Assembly (NCBI GenBank): GCA_964423665.1
Contig: CAYRFX010000008.1
Location: 1 to 47,551 of the forward strand
Reading direction: 5' to 3'
From: HGM04593 sp964423665
GTDB taxonomy: Bacteria; Bacteroidota; Bacteroidia; Bacteroidales; Bacteroidaceae
DNA length: 47,551 bases
Both the position numbers and the translations under genes were made by a program. Under the pieces are notes generated by a model. It did no database searches and was not told the origin of the DNA. It saw nothing but the letters and a program-made list of their open reading frames with translations. Below, piece by piece: positions 1 to 7,542 of the stretch; within the stretch, counting starts at the first letter, position 1; each line of letters begins with the position of its first letter.

Positions 1-34
1 TCTTTAAGATTCTGTGTAGTTCGTTGTACTTCAT
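1..34 (-). CDS. start of a small gene running off the left edge, possibly HicA-like toxin
   Basis: Only eleven codons are in the window, reading MKYNELHRILK from an ATG at 34. A textbook Bacteroidota promoter lies just upstream and would start transcription near 51, which supports a real gene. The opening residues resemble the start of HicA-type mRNA interferases, and a small toxin would suit the accessory surroundings, but eleven residues cannot settle the family. Any partner gene would lie outside the window. Confidence 0.4.
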   Translation of the reverse strand, partial: MKYNELHRILK

Positions 35-57
35 TTTGTTTTGCTTGATTAACGACA

Positions 58-88
58 CAAAGGTAATGATATTATTTTTAATATCAAA
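58..88 (-). promoter_or_regulatory. strong consensus Bacteroidota promoter for the left-edge gene
   Basis: On the minus strand the -33 element TTTG (88-85) and the -7 element TACCTTTG (65-58) are separated by 19 bp, matching the sigma-ABfr consensus TTTG-N19-TAnnTTTG. Predicted start is near 51, seventeen bases before the ATG at 34. Confidence 0.7.
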
Positions 89-107
89 TAAAAATGATAT
101 TATTTTT
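65..107. repeat. 15-bp direct repeat flanking the -33 box, operator candidate
   Basis: The sequence AATGATATTATTTTT occurs at 65-79 and again at 93-107, a 28-bp period. The two copies bracket the -33 element of the left-edge promoter, and one abuts the -7 box. This is how an autorepressing antitoxin operator is often laid out. AT-rich chance similarity is the alternative. Confidence 0.45.
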
Positions 108-195
108 CGTATCATAGTGATTTTTTTTGAAATTCCTCGGGGGCTTCACAGCAGCCGAGGGTGGGATTAAAACATTTATTATGATGATTACTATT

Positions 196-3100
196 TTAGG
201 ATCCCAATTCATCTGGTTCTGATGAGTTGGTTACTTCAAGATTTATGTTATAATGTGCCGATAACATATCATAGTCGAAACACATAGCCATATCTACGCT
301 CTGTTTGTAAGTGGTAACCTCGCGCCCTTTATCGTCTTTGGTGATGGTAACATCTTGATAACCTTTACTTATGTTCTTAAATCGAACTGAGTTCTTCGTT
401 CCTATGAATTCCGGGCTCTTTTCGAGGTAGAATCTTAAAGAGCCTTCGGGCAAAGAGGTTTCTCCAATGGCGCGCGATTCCTTTTTGTATAACTGGAATA
501 TGCGACTGCGACGAATGAGCAGTATGCGTTTTGTTTCGTTATATTCTATGGTCGTTGCCGGCTTGTTTATCGATAGTCTATCAGTGTAGGCAATGCGATA
601 ATCGCTCTCGTCGTATATATCGCCATTCTGACGGAGGTATGCGACCAAATCCCAAAACTTCCCAAGCTCGTTATTGCTCTTAACCTCGCTATTCTGTCGC
701 ACAATGCCATCGATAGTGATTTTCAGCATCTCGTTATAGGTGAATGGCAGTTCAAGAACACCCGACAGGGTGCGGAACGCTGCGAGAGGTACCACCCAAT
801 TACGCAGTATGCGGTCCTCAATACGGCTCGCTTCAAGTTTGTCGGTGATATCGGAAAATGCGCTCTTGTAATTGCCGGCAAATTCGTGCTCGAACTTTTT
901 GCGGTGTGACAGTATCTGCAAGGCGAGGTGCGACACGCCTTTCTTCCTCTCTTCCAAGAGCTCATTGAATCTGCGTTTGGCTTCTATGGAGAACTCGCTG
1001 GTGTTGAACGTGAGGAACACCATACGAGAGAACAGTGCGATATCGGCTGTGGCCATTTCTTGCCCGGACACGATAACGCCGCTATCCACTGCGGTAGTTT
1101 CGCGTTTCTTGTCGCGGTCCATATTCATACGGCTACGGCCGACTCCGTCCCATATCGATTTAAGAAACTCGCGTTTCTCCATTTCAAGGTCGTTTCGGTA
1201 CTCGTCCAAGTGAACAAGAGCATTAGCGCACTGTGCGACTGTTTCGCCCAGTGCAGCCTTTGTCGAGCTTTGTATGTTAGGCGGTTGGTTCTCGATGACA
1301 AAGAACGCCATCAATGAGGTCCCGAGCTCTGTTTTACCCGAACCCTTCGGGCCAAAGAGGTTGAGCAATGGGAACTTTGTATAAGAGGTAATGATATCGC
1401 GGAAGAGTGCTGCCAAAAGGTAGCATATACCCACCTTTGCATTATCGCCGAACACGGCCACAAGTTTCTTTGAGAAATCGAGTAGCGATATCGCAGAGTA
1501 TGACAGGTGTATAAATCTACGCTCGAATTGAAATAGCTTCTGCTCCTCCCTATAAATACTCGAAAAAGCAGGGAGGTAAAAGTTTCGCTCGCCGTCGAGG
1601 TGAACAATGCCGTAATCATCGACGGCATACCACTGTTTGTCGGCATATATGCCATTGCCAAACGCAAAGAAACCTTGCTTTTGCCAGCCGAGCTGCACAA
1701 TTTCGAGTGCAGTTTGTGTTTGTTCGTAAAGGAACACTTTGAGTTTGGTCAGTTGCTCGTCTTTTGCCTTCCAAATATAGTTGCCATAACTCTCAACACG
1801 CTGTTTGAATTTCGCCAATGAAACAAGGTCCTCCTGTTTCAGCTCGATGATATCTTCCTCTTTCCTGTTGTTTCTTATTTTATAGAGGCGTTTCGACATA
1901 ATGGCATCTTTTATGTGGAATAGCGGCTCCATTGTGAAGTTGCTCCATTGATATTCGCCACTGTTTGACACGGAAAAATAGCAGTTGTCCTCTTCGTAAA
2001 AGCCATATTTCGTGAGCAAATCTTTGTCAAGCGTTTTCCCGGTCTTCTTCGATTCCTCACGCATCGCCTTTTTGGCAGCGTTAATGGCGGTTGTCCACAC
2101 ATCTTGTGGCGTGTAGTTTTTGAGCTGTTTAAGATACATCTTTTCGAGCACATCATCGTTGATGCTCGCGATGAACTTGGCGACCTCGTTAATTACAGCA
2201 CTGCGTTCCTCGGTGGTTGCTCGGGGATTCCATCGGCGGCTGGCATACCACATTATAAAATCTTGTTTCCCGCTTTTTAAGTCAGCCCATACACCTTTAT
2301 TTGTGATGTAACTATCGGGATCGTTCTTCTTGTAACAATCAGCGTGTGCCGATATGTCGATGATTGACACCTTAAATCCCAATGACAGTGCAACCTCTCC
2401 GTGTTTAAGAACGCTCTTAATTCCGGTACCATATCGTTCTCCCTCCTTGGGCATATCGATATCGGGTATAAAACACAATGTAGATGCGTATTTCTTCAAT
2501 ATTTTAAGTTGTGCCCTTGTCCACGCAGAACCAAGTGGGGCAACGGCATTTTCGATACCTATACTATGTAGTCGCAAGGCATCAGGTGCACCCTCCACCA
2601 TATAGAATAGTTCCTCTTTTGCACCTTGCCGCAAAGCAATATCGATACCAAAAATAGAACTCTCTTTATCATACACCAATGAAGCTGCGGAGTTGAGATA
2701 CTTAGGTGCACTGCTTTCTCCGGAAAGGTCACGGGCGGTAAAACCTATCACACGCGAAAATTTATCGCGAATGGGTATCATTACTCTGTTTCGGTAGAAA
2801 TCATATATCTTTCCCTGTGCGTTACGTTTAAGCAATCCCATTTCGAGCATCAGGTCAATAGAGTAGCCTTTTTTCTCTGCGTACTCATAAAGAGAATTCC
2901 ATCGCTCGGTAGCGTAGCCAATGCCGTAGTATTGGGTAAATTTCTTGCCCCATCTGTTTTCTACATATCCTTTTGCTGCTTTTCCATCGGGTGTCGGTAA
3001 TGAAAGGTTTGAAACATAGAACTCTGCTGCCATTTGGTTGATTGCCATCATTGAGTCGCGTTTCGCCTGCTCTTGCAGTTCTTGTGGTGACAAAACCCTC

Positions 3101-3399
3101 TTTTCGATGTTCAACTCAAAGTTGTATCGGTTGGCAAGTTCCTTCACCGCTTCCGGGAAAGAGAGCCCTTTGTACCGCATCAGGAACTTGATGGCGTTGC
3201 CACCTTCTTGGCAGGCCCCATAGCAGAACCACGTTTGCTTGCGCGTGTCCACAATGAACGAGGGTGTCTTCTCTTGATGGAACGGACAACAGCACTCATA
3301 GTGCGCGCCTTTCTTTTTCAATTGCACACCACAGCCTTCAATAACCTCTACGATGTTTGTCTGCGCGAGTATGCTTTCAATATCTTTTTCATCAATCAT
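196..3399 (-). CDS. CHC2 zinc-finger / Toprim primase fused to a P-loop ATPase (mobile-element replication protein)
   Basis: A 1067-residue protein with a DnaG-type CHC2 zinc finger (C38, H41, C59, C63), a Toprim region with VEGAPDALRL near residues 268-277 and an acidic DID near 313, and a C-terminal ATPase with Walker A GPKGSGKTEL near residue 682 followed by a Walker B-like LVHLDEYRND. This order (zinc finger, primase catalytic core, helicase-like ATPase) is that of phage, plasmid and integrative-element replication proteins; cellular DnaG is about 650 residues and lacks the ATPase. It probably makes primers and unwinds DNA for an element. The upstream small genes and divergent XRE regulator look like the same module. 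No integrase, relaxase or capsid gene is visible, so the element type is open. Confidence 0.8.
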   Translation of the reverse strand: MIDEKDIESILAQTNIVEVIEGCGVQLKKKGAHYECCCPFHQEKTPSFIVDTRKQTWFCYGACQEGGNAIKFLMRYKGLSFPEAVKELANRYNFELNIEKRVLSPQELQEQAKRDSMMAINQMAAEFYVSNLSLPTPDGKAAKGYVENRWGKKFTQYYGIGYATERWNSLYEYAEKKGYSIDLMLEMGLLKRNAQGKIYDFYRNRVMIPIRDKFSRVIGFTARDLSGESSAPKYLNSAASLVYDKESSIFGIDIALRQGAKEELFYMVEGAPDALRLHSIGIENAVAPLGSAWTRAQLKILKKYASTLCFIPDIDMPKEGERYGTGIKSVLKHGEVALSLGFKVSIIDISAHADCYKKNDPDSYITNKGVWADLKSGKQDFIMWYASRRWNPRATTEERSAVINEVAKFIASINDDVLEKMYLKQLKNYTPQDVWTTAINAAKKAMREESKKTGKTLDKDLLTKYGFYEEDNCYFSVSNSGEYQWSNFTMEPLFHIKDAIMSKRLYKIRNNRKEEDIIELKQEDLVSLAKFKQRVESYGNYIWKAKDEQLTKLKVFLYEQTQTALEIVQLGWQKQGFFAFGNGIYADKQWYAVDDYGIVHLDGERNFYLPAFSSIYREEQKLFQFERRFIHLSYSAISLLDFSKKLVAVFGDNAKVGICYLLAALFRDIITSYTKFPLLNLFGPKGSGKTELGTSLMAFFVIENQPPNIQSSTKAALGETVAQCANALVHLDEYRNDLEMEKREFLKSIWDGVGRSRMNMDRDKKRETTAVDSGVIVSGQEMATADIALFSRMVFLTFNTSEFSIEAKRRFNELLEERKKGVSHLALQILSHRKKFEHEFAGNYKSAFSDITDKLEASRIEDRILRNWVVPLAAFRTLSGVLELPFTYNEMLKITIDGIVRQNSEVKSNNELGKFWDLVAYLRQNGDIYDESDYRIAYTDRLSINKPATTIEYNETKRILLIRRSRIFQLYKKESRAIGETSLPEGSLRFYLEKSPEFIGTKNSVRFKNISKGYQDVTITKDDKGREVTTYKQSVDMAMCFDYDMLSAHYNINLEVTNSSEPDELGS

Positions 3400-3453
3400 A
3401 ATAAATAGTATTTAGGGCACAAATATCAGACGCTTGCACCAATTATTAAAAGA

Positions 3454-3708
3454 CTACTGAAAGAAGGCTTCTTCAATACAGCTGTATATCTTTTCGACAA
3501 TCAGTTCCTTCTGCTCGTAAGAGTGGAATATCACCTCATCGTCTTTGTAACCAAGTTTCGAGTATGCACCTGTAACGTGAAATTCTTTGCACATCGCTTC
3601 TAGGAATTTCAAATTCTTTATCGGATCAAACGACGTGCGCAAACTGTACCCGTTTAGTGTCTGTGATAATTTGCAGGAAATTGTCCCTTTTTCAATTTTT
3701 ATATCCAT
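3454..3708 (-). CDS. small hypothetical protein of the primase module
   Basis: 84 residues, no recognised domain, no signal peptide or membrane segment. It starts MDIKIEKGTI and has a mixed acidic/basic composition consistent with a small cytoplasmic protein. It sits 54 bp upstream of the primase start and 15 bp after the preceding gene on the same strand, so it is probably co-transcribed. Coding status rests on operon position; function unknown. Confidence 0.55.
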   Translation of the reverse strand: MDIKIEKGTISCKLSQTLNGYSLRTSFDPIKNLKFLEAMCKEFHVTGAYSKLGYKDDEVIFHSYEQKELIVEKIYSCIEEAFFQ

Positions 3709-3723
3709 AATTCTTAATCGTTC

Positions 3724-4008
3724 TCATATATTAGCAATTTTTCGTTTTATATTATATAAAGCCTGCTTGTCGTGTATGTTAAGCAATGCAAGCCCATGGG
3801 CTATAAATTGCACTCCAAGAAAACTTGCAAGAGGGTTTCGTATCCGGCTGGAAAGTCCTGTTAGCATACCTGTAAACTGTTCATTAGTACAATCTACCTT
3901 AATATTGCAGTTATTATCGATGTCTGTGAATATGAAAAACCTAACACCTTCTGCCCTAAGTTCAGAAGCAAAATCCTCAATCTTCTTTGTCAATTCGTCA
4001 TGTGTCAT
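3724..4008 (-). CDS. small hypothetical protein of the primase module
   Basis: 94 residues, starting MTHDELTKKIEDF, with an amphipathic N-terminal helix. Residues 20-75 alternate hydrophobic strands and turns without a motif I can name. Its start overlaps the stop of the LuxR-type gene by four bases (ATGA type overlap at 4005-4008), which strongly suggests translational coupling. No export signal. Function unknown. Confidence 0.6.
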   Translation of the reverse strand: MTHDELTKKIEDFASELRAEGVRFFIFTDIDNNCNIKVDCTNEQFTGMLTGLSSRIRNPLASFLGVQFIAHGLALLNIHDKQALYNIKRKIANI

Positions 4009-4556
4009 AGTTCTTTTGAAAATTTAGAAATTATTTGATGTGTATGTGTTAATCTCAATCTTATTTTAATATTTGCGATGTGCCTCTTGACAGTATAAGG
4101 AGAAATGTGCAGTTCTTCCCCAATTTCCTCGATGGTGTAGCCCTCTGCTATAAGTCCTGCAACCTGTTGCTCACGCGACGACAGTTTGGTATCCATCGTC
4201 GGCCTACAAATAATGCGTTCGTATGGGCACTCGCCGCGCAGAGGGCAGTGCACATCTTCCATTCGAAACTCCCCACGAGCATTGATATCCATTGCTAGCG
4301 CATCGTACTCCCCAAAGTTGCAACGAATGAAACGATGAACCATTCTAAAATGGTAATAGTTCTTATTCTTCTCGGAACGGGAATACAATTCCGAAAGGGC
4401 AGAAAAAGCAGCAGGGTAAAGTTCTTGAATGGCAGTCAGCATCTCTGCAATGATATCGGTATGTTCCTCCGATAAAATGAACATCGCCTCGTTCGCCCTT
4501 TTGCAGCATACCTGCCCATCAGGGGTATTGTAAAATTCAAAGCTTCTGAGATTCAT
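4005..4556 (-). CDS. LuxR-type helix-turn-helix regulator with a cysteine cluster
   Basis: 183 residues. The C-terminal 60 residues form a LuxR/GerE-type HTH (LSSREQQVAGLIAEGYTIEE, then HISPYTVKRHIANI). The N-terminal part has no receiver or PAS domain that I recognise, but just before the HTH lies a short run with three cysteines (HCPLRGECPYERIIC), which could bind a metal. The gene overlaps a 59-codon gene at its start and the next gene at its stop, so at least three proteins appear translationally coupled. It probably controls the primase module. The metal idea is speculative. Confidence 0.75.
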   Translation of the reverse strand: MNLRSFEFYNTPDGQVCCKRANEAMFILSEEHTDIIAEMLTAIQELYPAAFSALSELYSRSEKNKNYYHFRMVHRFIRCNFGEYDALAMDINARGEFRMEDVHCPLRGECPYERIICRPTMDTKLSSREQQVAGLIAEGYTIEEIGEELHISPYTVKRHIANIKIRLRLTHTHQIISKFSKEL

Positions 4557-4716
4557 CGATATATTTTTTTATAGCCTGTTCCTCCAATGGCTTGAATCCC
4601 TTCTTTAATTTCTTTTGCACTGTTGAATGTCCCAAACCGCAAATTTCGCAAATCGCGAGAACAAATTTCCCTTTTTCTCTGTGAGGTAAATTTTTGTAAT
4701 AGTCCGAAATAACCAT
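4537..4716 (-). CDS. 59-residue HTH-like small protein
   Basis: An open frame from ATG at 4716 to TGA at 4537 encodes 59 residues beginning MVISDYYKNLPHREKGKFVL. The stretch ICEICGLGHSTVQKKLKKG has the spacing of a helix-turn-helix recognition unit, and the protein is strongly basic. It overlaps the LuxR-type gene by 20 bp and is the first gene after a good minus-strand -7 box, so it is very likely the leader gene of the module. Similar short regulators occur in Bacteroides mobile elements. Binding target unknown. Confidence 0.6.
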   Translation of the reverse strand: MVISDYYKNLPHREKGKFVLAICEICGLGHSTVQKKLKKGFKPLEEQAIKKYIDESQKL

Positions 4717-4778
4717 TTTTTGAAATTTATTAAAGATTTTATTGTTATTTATTTGCCTATTTTCTTATTTTTGACGTT

Positions 4779-4807
4779 CAAAAGTAGTGTAATTTTTACA
4801 AAAACAA
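4779..4807 (-). promoter_or_regulatory. promoter of the primase module
   Basis: The minus strand has TACTTTTG at 4786-4779, matching TAnnTTTG, with TTGT about 17 bp upstream (4807-4804). Predicted start near 4772 gives a leader of about 55 nt before the 59-codon gene. Confidence 0.55.
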
Positions 4808-4811
4808 TAAT

Positions 4812-4853
4812 ATATTACAGATTTTAATCGTTAAAAAAACTTAATATTACAGA
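4812..4853. repeat. 10-bp direct repeat in the divergent intergenic region, operator candidate
   Basis: ATATTACAGA occurs at 4812-4821 and 4844-4853, 32 bp apart (about three helical turns), between the divergent HTH gene and XRE gene. This is a sensible binding-site layout for the XRE protein repressing itself and the minus-strand module. Confidence 0.45.
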
Positions 4854-4858
4854 CAAGT

Positions 4859-5227
4859 ATGTATAATGGGCAGATTATCAATGCTTTGCTAAAACAGCAA
4901 GGAAAGAAGAAAAAAGACCTCCTTGAAGCTCTTGGAGTCAATTATGGTGGTTCTATAAGACCTTTTGTAGAAGGTAACCCCACAGTGGGAAAACTTGAAG
5001 CGATTGCAGATTTCTTCGGTGTTTCGATAGACACATTTTTCATTCGTGAGAAGAAGCCAAGCATCAGCGTGGTTGGTAATAGTAATAATGTAGCTTGCGT
5101 GACAATCAAAGGGTTGGAAGAACGCAATGAGCATCTTGCTCTATTACTCGAAGAAAAGGACAAACGTATCGCTCTGTTAGAGTCAATGAACGAATTGTTA
5201 CAAAAGGAAATAGCAGCGAATAAATAG
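4859..5227 (+). CDS. XRE/Cro-type HTH regulator with coiled-coil tail
   Basis: 122 residues. Residues 1-62 form a Cro/CI-type HTH (ALLKQQGKKKKDLLEALG, then FFGVSIDTFF). Residues 85-120 are a heptad-like coiled coil rich in E, K and L, likely for dimerisation. It is transcribed divergently from the primase module across a 142-bp region carrying direct repeats, the classic arrangement of an element repressor. The start follows AT-rich sequence without a Shine-Dalgarno, usual for this phylum. DNA target not known. Confidence 0.75.
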   Translation: MYNGQIINALLKQQGKKKKDLLEALGVNYGGSIRPFVEGNPTVGKLEAIADFFGVSIDTFFIREKKPSISVVGNSNNVACVTIKGLEERNEHLALLLEEKDKRIALLESMNELLQKEIAANK

Positions 5228-5360
5228 GGTATATTGCTCGGACAAGATACGGACAATTATATATAATTATGTGCAGATGTTACATTTGTAAGTCATTGAA
5301 ATGGTACTTGTTGGCGGAATCGGGATATCGGAAAAAACAAAAAATAATCCCACTCTTTCC

Positions 5361-5421
5361 GCATAATAAATCCAAAGAACGCATCAAGCTCGCTTGAATG
5401 CGTTCTTTGGATTTATTATGC
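5361..5421. repeat. 60-nt near-perfect palindrome
   Basis: Left arm 5361-5389 and right arm 5392-5421 are reverse complements apart from one extra T in the right arm, with a two-base centre. No U-tract follows on either strand, so it is not an ordinary terminator. The region 5228-5629 has no supported gene. Confidence 0.8.
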
Positions 5422-5426
5422 AAGGA

Positions 5427-5445
5427 CGCCCGCGGCAGCGCCGGG
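5427..5445. repeat. GC-rich 19-bp repeat, copy 1
   Basis: CGCCCGCGGCAGCGCCGGG occurs here and again, identical, at 6562-6580. Its core CGGC-AGC-GCCG can fold as a small hairpin. Its GC content contrasts sharply with the AT-rich surroundings. Confidence 0.7.
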
Positions 5446-5470
5446 AAGCGCGTAGCGAACCCAGAACTAC

Positions 5471-5502
5471 TAAAAAGCCCCTGCACGGCTCGATGCAGGG
5501 GC
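5471..5502 (-). terminator. intrinsic terminator of the DUF4160/DUF2442 operon
   Basis: Stem 5477-5485 pairs perfectly with 5494-5502 (9 bp, GC-rich, 8-nt loop). Read on the minus strand, the hairpin is followed by TTTTTA (5476-5471). It lies about 130 bp beyond the stop of the minus-strand gene at 5630. Confidence 0.75.
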
Positions 5503-5629
5503 GGGTGTAATCAAAAACACTATCAAGCATGGACAGTGTGCGAGCCTATATAATTAGAATGTTGTTATAGTACATTTCGAATGCATAATATTTTTCAATC
5601 CAAACCTTTGCAATTTTTATATCGCTATT

Positions 5630-6046
5630 TTATACAGCAATCAATTGAGAGCCTATTGCGTGCAGTGCCTCTTTTATTTGCATAACGCGTTCATCGCTGG
5701 GTTTCTTTATTCCATAGATATATTTAGCCAACAAGCTTTTGTTTATGCCCACATATCTTGCAACCTCGGATACATTTAGTTGCGGAAAGCGTTTGAATAT
5801 CTTGGCAATCTCGTTGGAATATTCCGGCTCGTTGGTATTATAGAAACTTGATATATGAATATCCTCGTCTAATTTCTTCCAGCGAAGTGCAGTACCTCGC
5901 ATTTCAATAGTATAAGCCTCGCGTTCAGTCTTGGTAGCCTCCTTCAAAATTGGGAAAGCCTCCAATGGTCTGCTATAAACTTTATCCTCGCTTGAGAGCA
6001 TATATATACGCTCCTCTTCAAACCATACATTCTTAATTGTTTCCAT
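5630..6046 (-). CDS. DUF2442 protein with C-terminal HTH (putative antitoxin)
   Basis: 138 residues. Residues 1-75 match the DUF2442 pattern (a short beta-rich domain with WFEEERIYML and WKKLDEDIHI). Residues 85-135 form an XRE-like HTH (LNVSEVARYVGINKSLLAKY). Pairs of DUF4160 and DUF2442 genes recur in bacteria and are suspected toxin-antitoxin modules; the DNA-binding half makes this one the likely antitoxin and autorepressor. It lies 10 bp downstream of the DUF4160 gene and ends at an intrinsic terminator. The toxin-antitoxin role is inference. Confidence 0.75.
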   Translation of the reverse strand: METIKNVWFEEERIYMLSSEDKVYSRPLEAFPILKEATKTEREAYTIEMRGTALRWKKLDEDIHISSFYNTNEPEYSNEIAKIFKRFPQLNVSEVARYVGINKSLLAKYIYGIKKPSDERVMQIKEALHAIGSQLIAV

Positions 6047-6056
6047 ACTATTGTTT

Positions 6057-6290
6057 TTAAGAGTGATACTTGTTCCAAACCTCTATTATATCTTCTTTGT
6101 ACATTTCTGCAAGTTGAATCGCTCTTTTCAAGTCTTTTGCCTTCAGTCCGTGGTTATATACAACCTCGATTGACGGTTCTAATGAAATTTTTGCATCATC
6201 ATCGCCTTTTACTACATGCACATGTATCGGTGCATGCTCATCTGAATAGAAAAAGAATCTAAGTCCGAAAAGTTCAAAAATTGTTGGCAT
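6057..6290 (-). CDS. DUF4160 protein (putative toxin partner)
   Basis: 77 residues showing the DUF4160 signature: MPTIFELFGLRFFFY at the start, then SDEHAPIHVHVVKGDDDAKI. The conserved histidines (DEHxPxHVHV) are intact, suggesting a functional fold. It is first in a two-gene minus-strand operon with the DUF2442-HTH gene and has a good -7 box upstream. Biochemical function is not established for the family as far as I know. Confidence 0.8.
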   Translation of the reverse strand: MPTIFELFGLRFFFYSDEHAPIHVHVVKGDDDAKISLEPSIEVVYNHGLKAKDLKRAIQLAEMYKEDIIEVWNKYHS

Positions 6291-6313
6291 ATTATTTGTA
6301 GTTTGCTACGCTA

Positions 6314-6344
6314 CAAATATAGGGATAAAAAATTATCCCCGCAA
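6314..6344 (-). promoter_or_regulatory. promoter of the DUF4160/DUF2442 operon
   Basis: Minus-strand TATATTTG (6321-6314) matches the -7 consensus, with TTG at 6344-6342 and a 20-bp spacer. Start near 6307 leaves a short leader to the ATG at 6290. Confidence 0.65.
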
Positions 6345-6560
6345 GCGGGCGGCAAGTTATTTTTCTTTTTTTGTTGAATTTATACACTCCCCTTGCACGC
6401 TCCAAGTTTTCAGGAGTTAAGCCGGTTTTCATCAAAAGCTATAATTCTTGTAGTTGTTTGCGTAGTACCTCGGTGTTAATCAAACTATTTTAAATTAGTG
6501 AATTCCTCTCCAAGTTTATGCGTTCCTTCTTCAATAAATCTTCTGTAATATATTGCAAGA
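6345..6560. other. gene-free stretch, possibly decayed coding sequence
   Basis: No supported gene. On the minus strand short frames interrupted by stops give plausible peptide pieces (for example MKTGLTPENLERARG near 6430), as if a small gene has decayed, but I cannot name a parent family. The accessory region ends around here. Confidence 0.3.
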
Positions 6561-6561
6561 C

Positions 6562-6580
6562 CGCCCGCGGCAGCGCCGGG
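6562..6580. repeat. GC-rich 19-bp repeat, copy 2
   Basis: Identical to 5427-5445. It sits about 50 bp before the nitrilase promoter. The two copies bracket the DUF4160/DUF2442 pair. Confidence 0.7.
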
Positions 6581-6630
6581 CTATACCTTTATTTTTACCC
6601 GGCACTTGCCAATAGAATAAAAAGTTTTTC

Positions 6631-6638
6631 TAATTTTG
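6631..6638 (+). promoter_or_regulatory. -7 box of the nitrilase gene
   Basis: TAATTTTG matches TAnnTTTG, with a TTG 22 bp upstream (6606-6608). A start near 6645 excludes the in-frame TTG at 6636 as initiation codon. Confidence 0.5.
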
Positions 6639-6668
6639 CAAAGAATACAATATATGCAACAAAATTCA

Positions 6669-7424
6669 ATGAAAGTAACAATAATACAGCAAAACATAGT
6701 GTGGAAAGACGTTCCGGCGAACCTTAAACAAATGGAACAACTGATATCCAAAGCCGACGCGGCAGACATCTATCTCTTCCCCGAAATGTGTTCCACAGGC
6801 TTCTGCATGCAACCACATGAAGTAGCCGAGGAGGTGAATGGTCCCACAGTGCAGGCGTTCAAAAAATGGGCAAAGCAATACAATGCAGCAATAGCCGGTT
6901 CAGTGATGACACGCGAGAGCGACACTATCTATCGCAACAGAATGTATTTTGTGACCCCCGACGGCGAGGTGCGCCACTATGATAAATGCCACCTCTTTGA
7001 ATACAGCGGCGAAGACAGAATTTATACACCCGGTGAAAAGAAGGTGGTGTGGGAGTGGCGAGGAGTGCGCATACGTCCTGTAATATGCTACGATATACGT
7101 TTCCCCATCTTTTTGCGTAACACCGGTGACTACGACCTCCTGCTCGTCTGTGCCAACTTCCCCGATAGCCGTCTGCTCGCATGGGACACACTCATACGCG
7201 CCCGCGCAATAGAAAACCAGTGCTATGTGGCAGCCTCAAACAGAGTGGGGAGCGATGAGTATGGCACATACGCAGGGCACAGCGTTATTCTTAATCCTTA
7301 TGGGCAGGATATTGCCCGTTGCCGTGCCCGTTGCAGCACCACAGCCACGGCAGAGTTGCAGTGGGATATGATAGAAAAACTGCGTGCGGCATATCCTCTT
7401 ATTGCAAAAGATATTGCTTTGTAA
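6669..7424 (+). CDS. nitrilase-superfamily amidohydrolase (omega-amidase / YafV type)
   Basis: 251 residues from ATG at 6669; an upstream in-frame ATG at 6654 is possible, but family members start with MKVTIIQ-like sequence. The Glu-Lys-Cys triad is complete: E39 in FPEM, K106 in YDKCHLF, C140 in VICYDIRFP. The length and the motif order fit the omega-amidase branch, which hydrolyses alpha-ketoglutaramate or alpha-ketosuccinamate in the methionine salvage/transamination cycle. It is cytoplasmic and monocistronic, with its own promoter. Exact substrate is inference from family resemblance. Confidence 0.85.
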   Translation: MKVTIIQQNIVWKDVPANLKQMEQLISKADAADIYLFPEMCSTGFCMQPHEVAEEVNGPTVQAFKKWAKQYNAAIAGSVMTRESDTIYRNRMYFVTPDGEVRHYDKCHLFEYSGEDRIYTPGEKKVVWEWRGVRIRPVICYDIRFPIFLRNTGDYDLLLVCANFPDSRLLAWDTLIRARAIENQCYVAASNRVGSDEYGTYAGHSVILNPYGQDIARCRARCSTTATAELQWDMIEKLRAAYPLIAKDIAL

Positions 7425-7454
7425 TGTAAAAAAGATAAATAAATTCGGTAGCTC

Positions 7455-7486
7455 TTGCACAGATATAAATTAAAATACTATATTTG
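7455..7486 (+). promoter_or_regulatory. promoter of the NahK-like kinase gene
   Basis: TTG at 7455-7457 and TATATTTG at 7479-7486 with a 21-bp spacer match the Bacteroidota consensus. The leader to the ATG at 7543 is about 50 nt. Confidence 0.65.
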
Positions 7487-7542
7487 CAGAAACACCTTAT
7501 TATAAGAAGGAAGAATTATTAACTAACTAAAATTATACTCCA

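Noticed and set aside
128..165. CCTCGG/CCGAGG hairpin beyond the primase stop
   Set aside because: It looks like a terminator for the minus-strand gene, but on that strand the hairpin is followed by an A-run. The T-run lies on the wrong side, so I do not call it.
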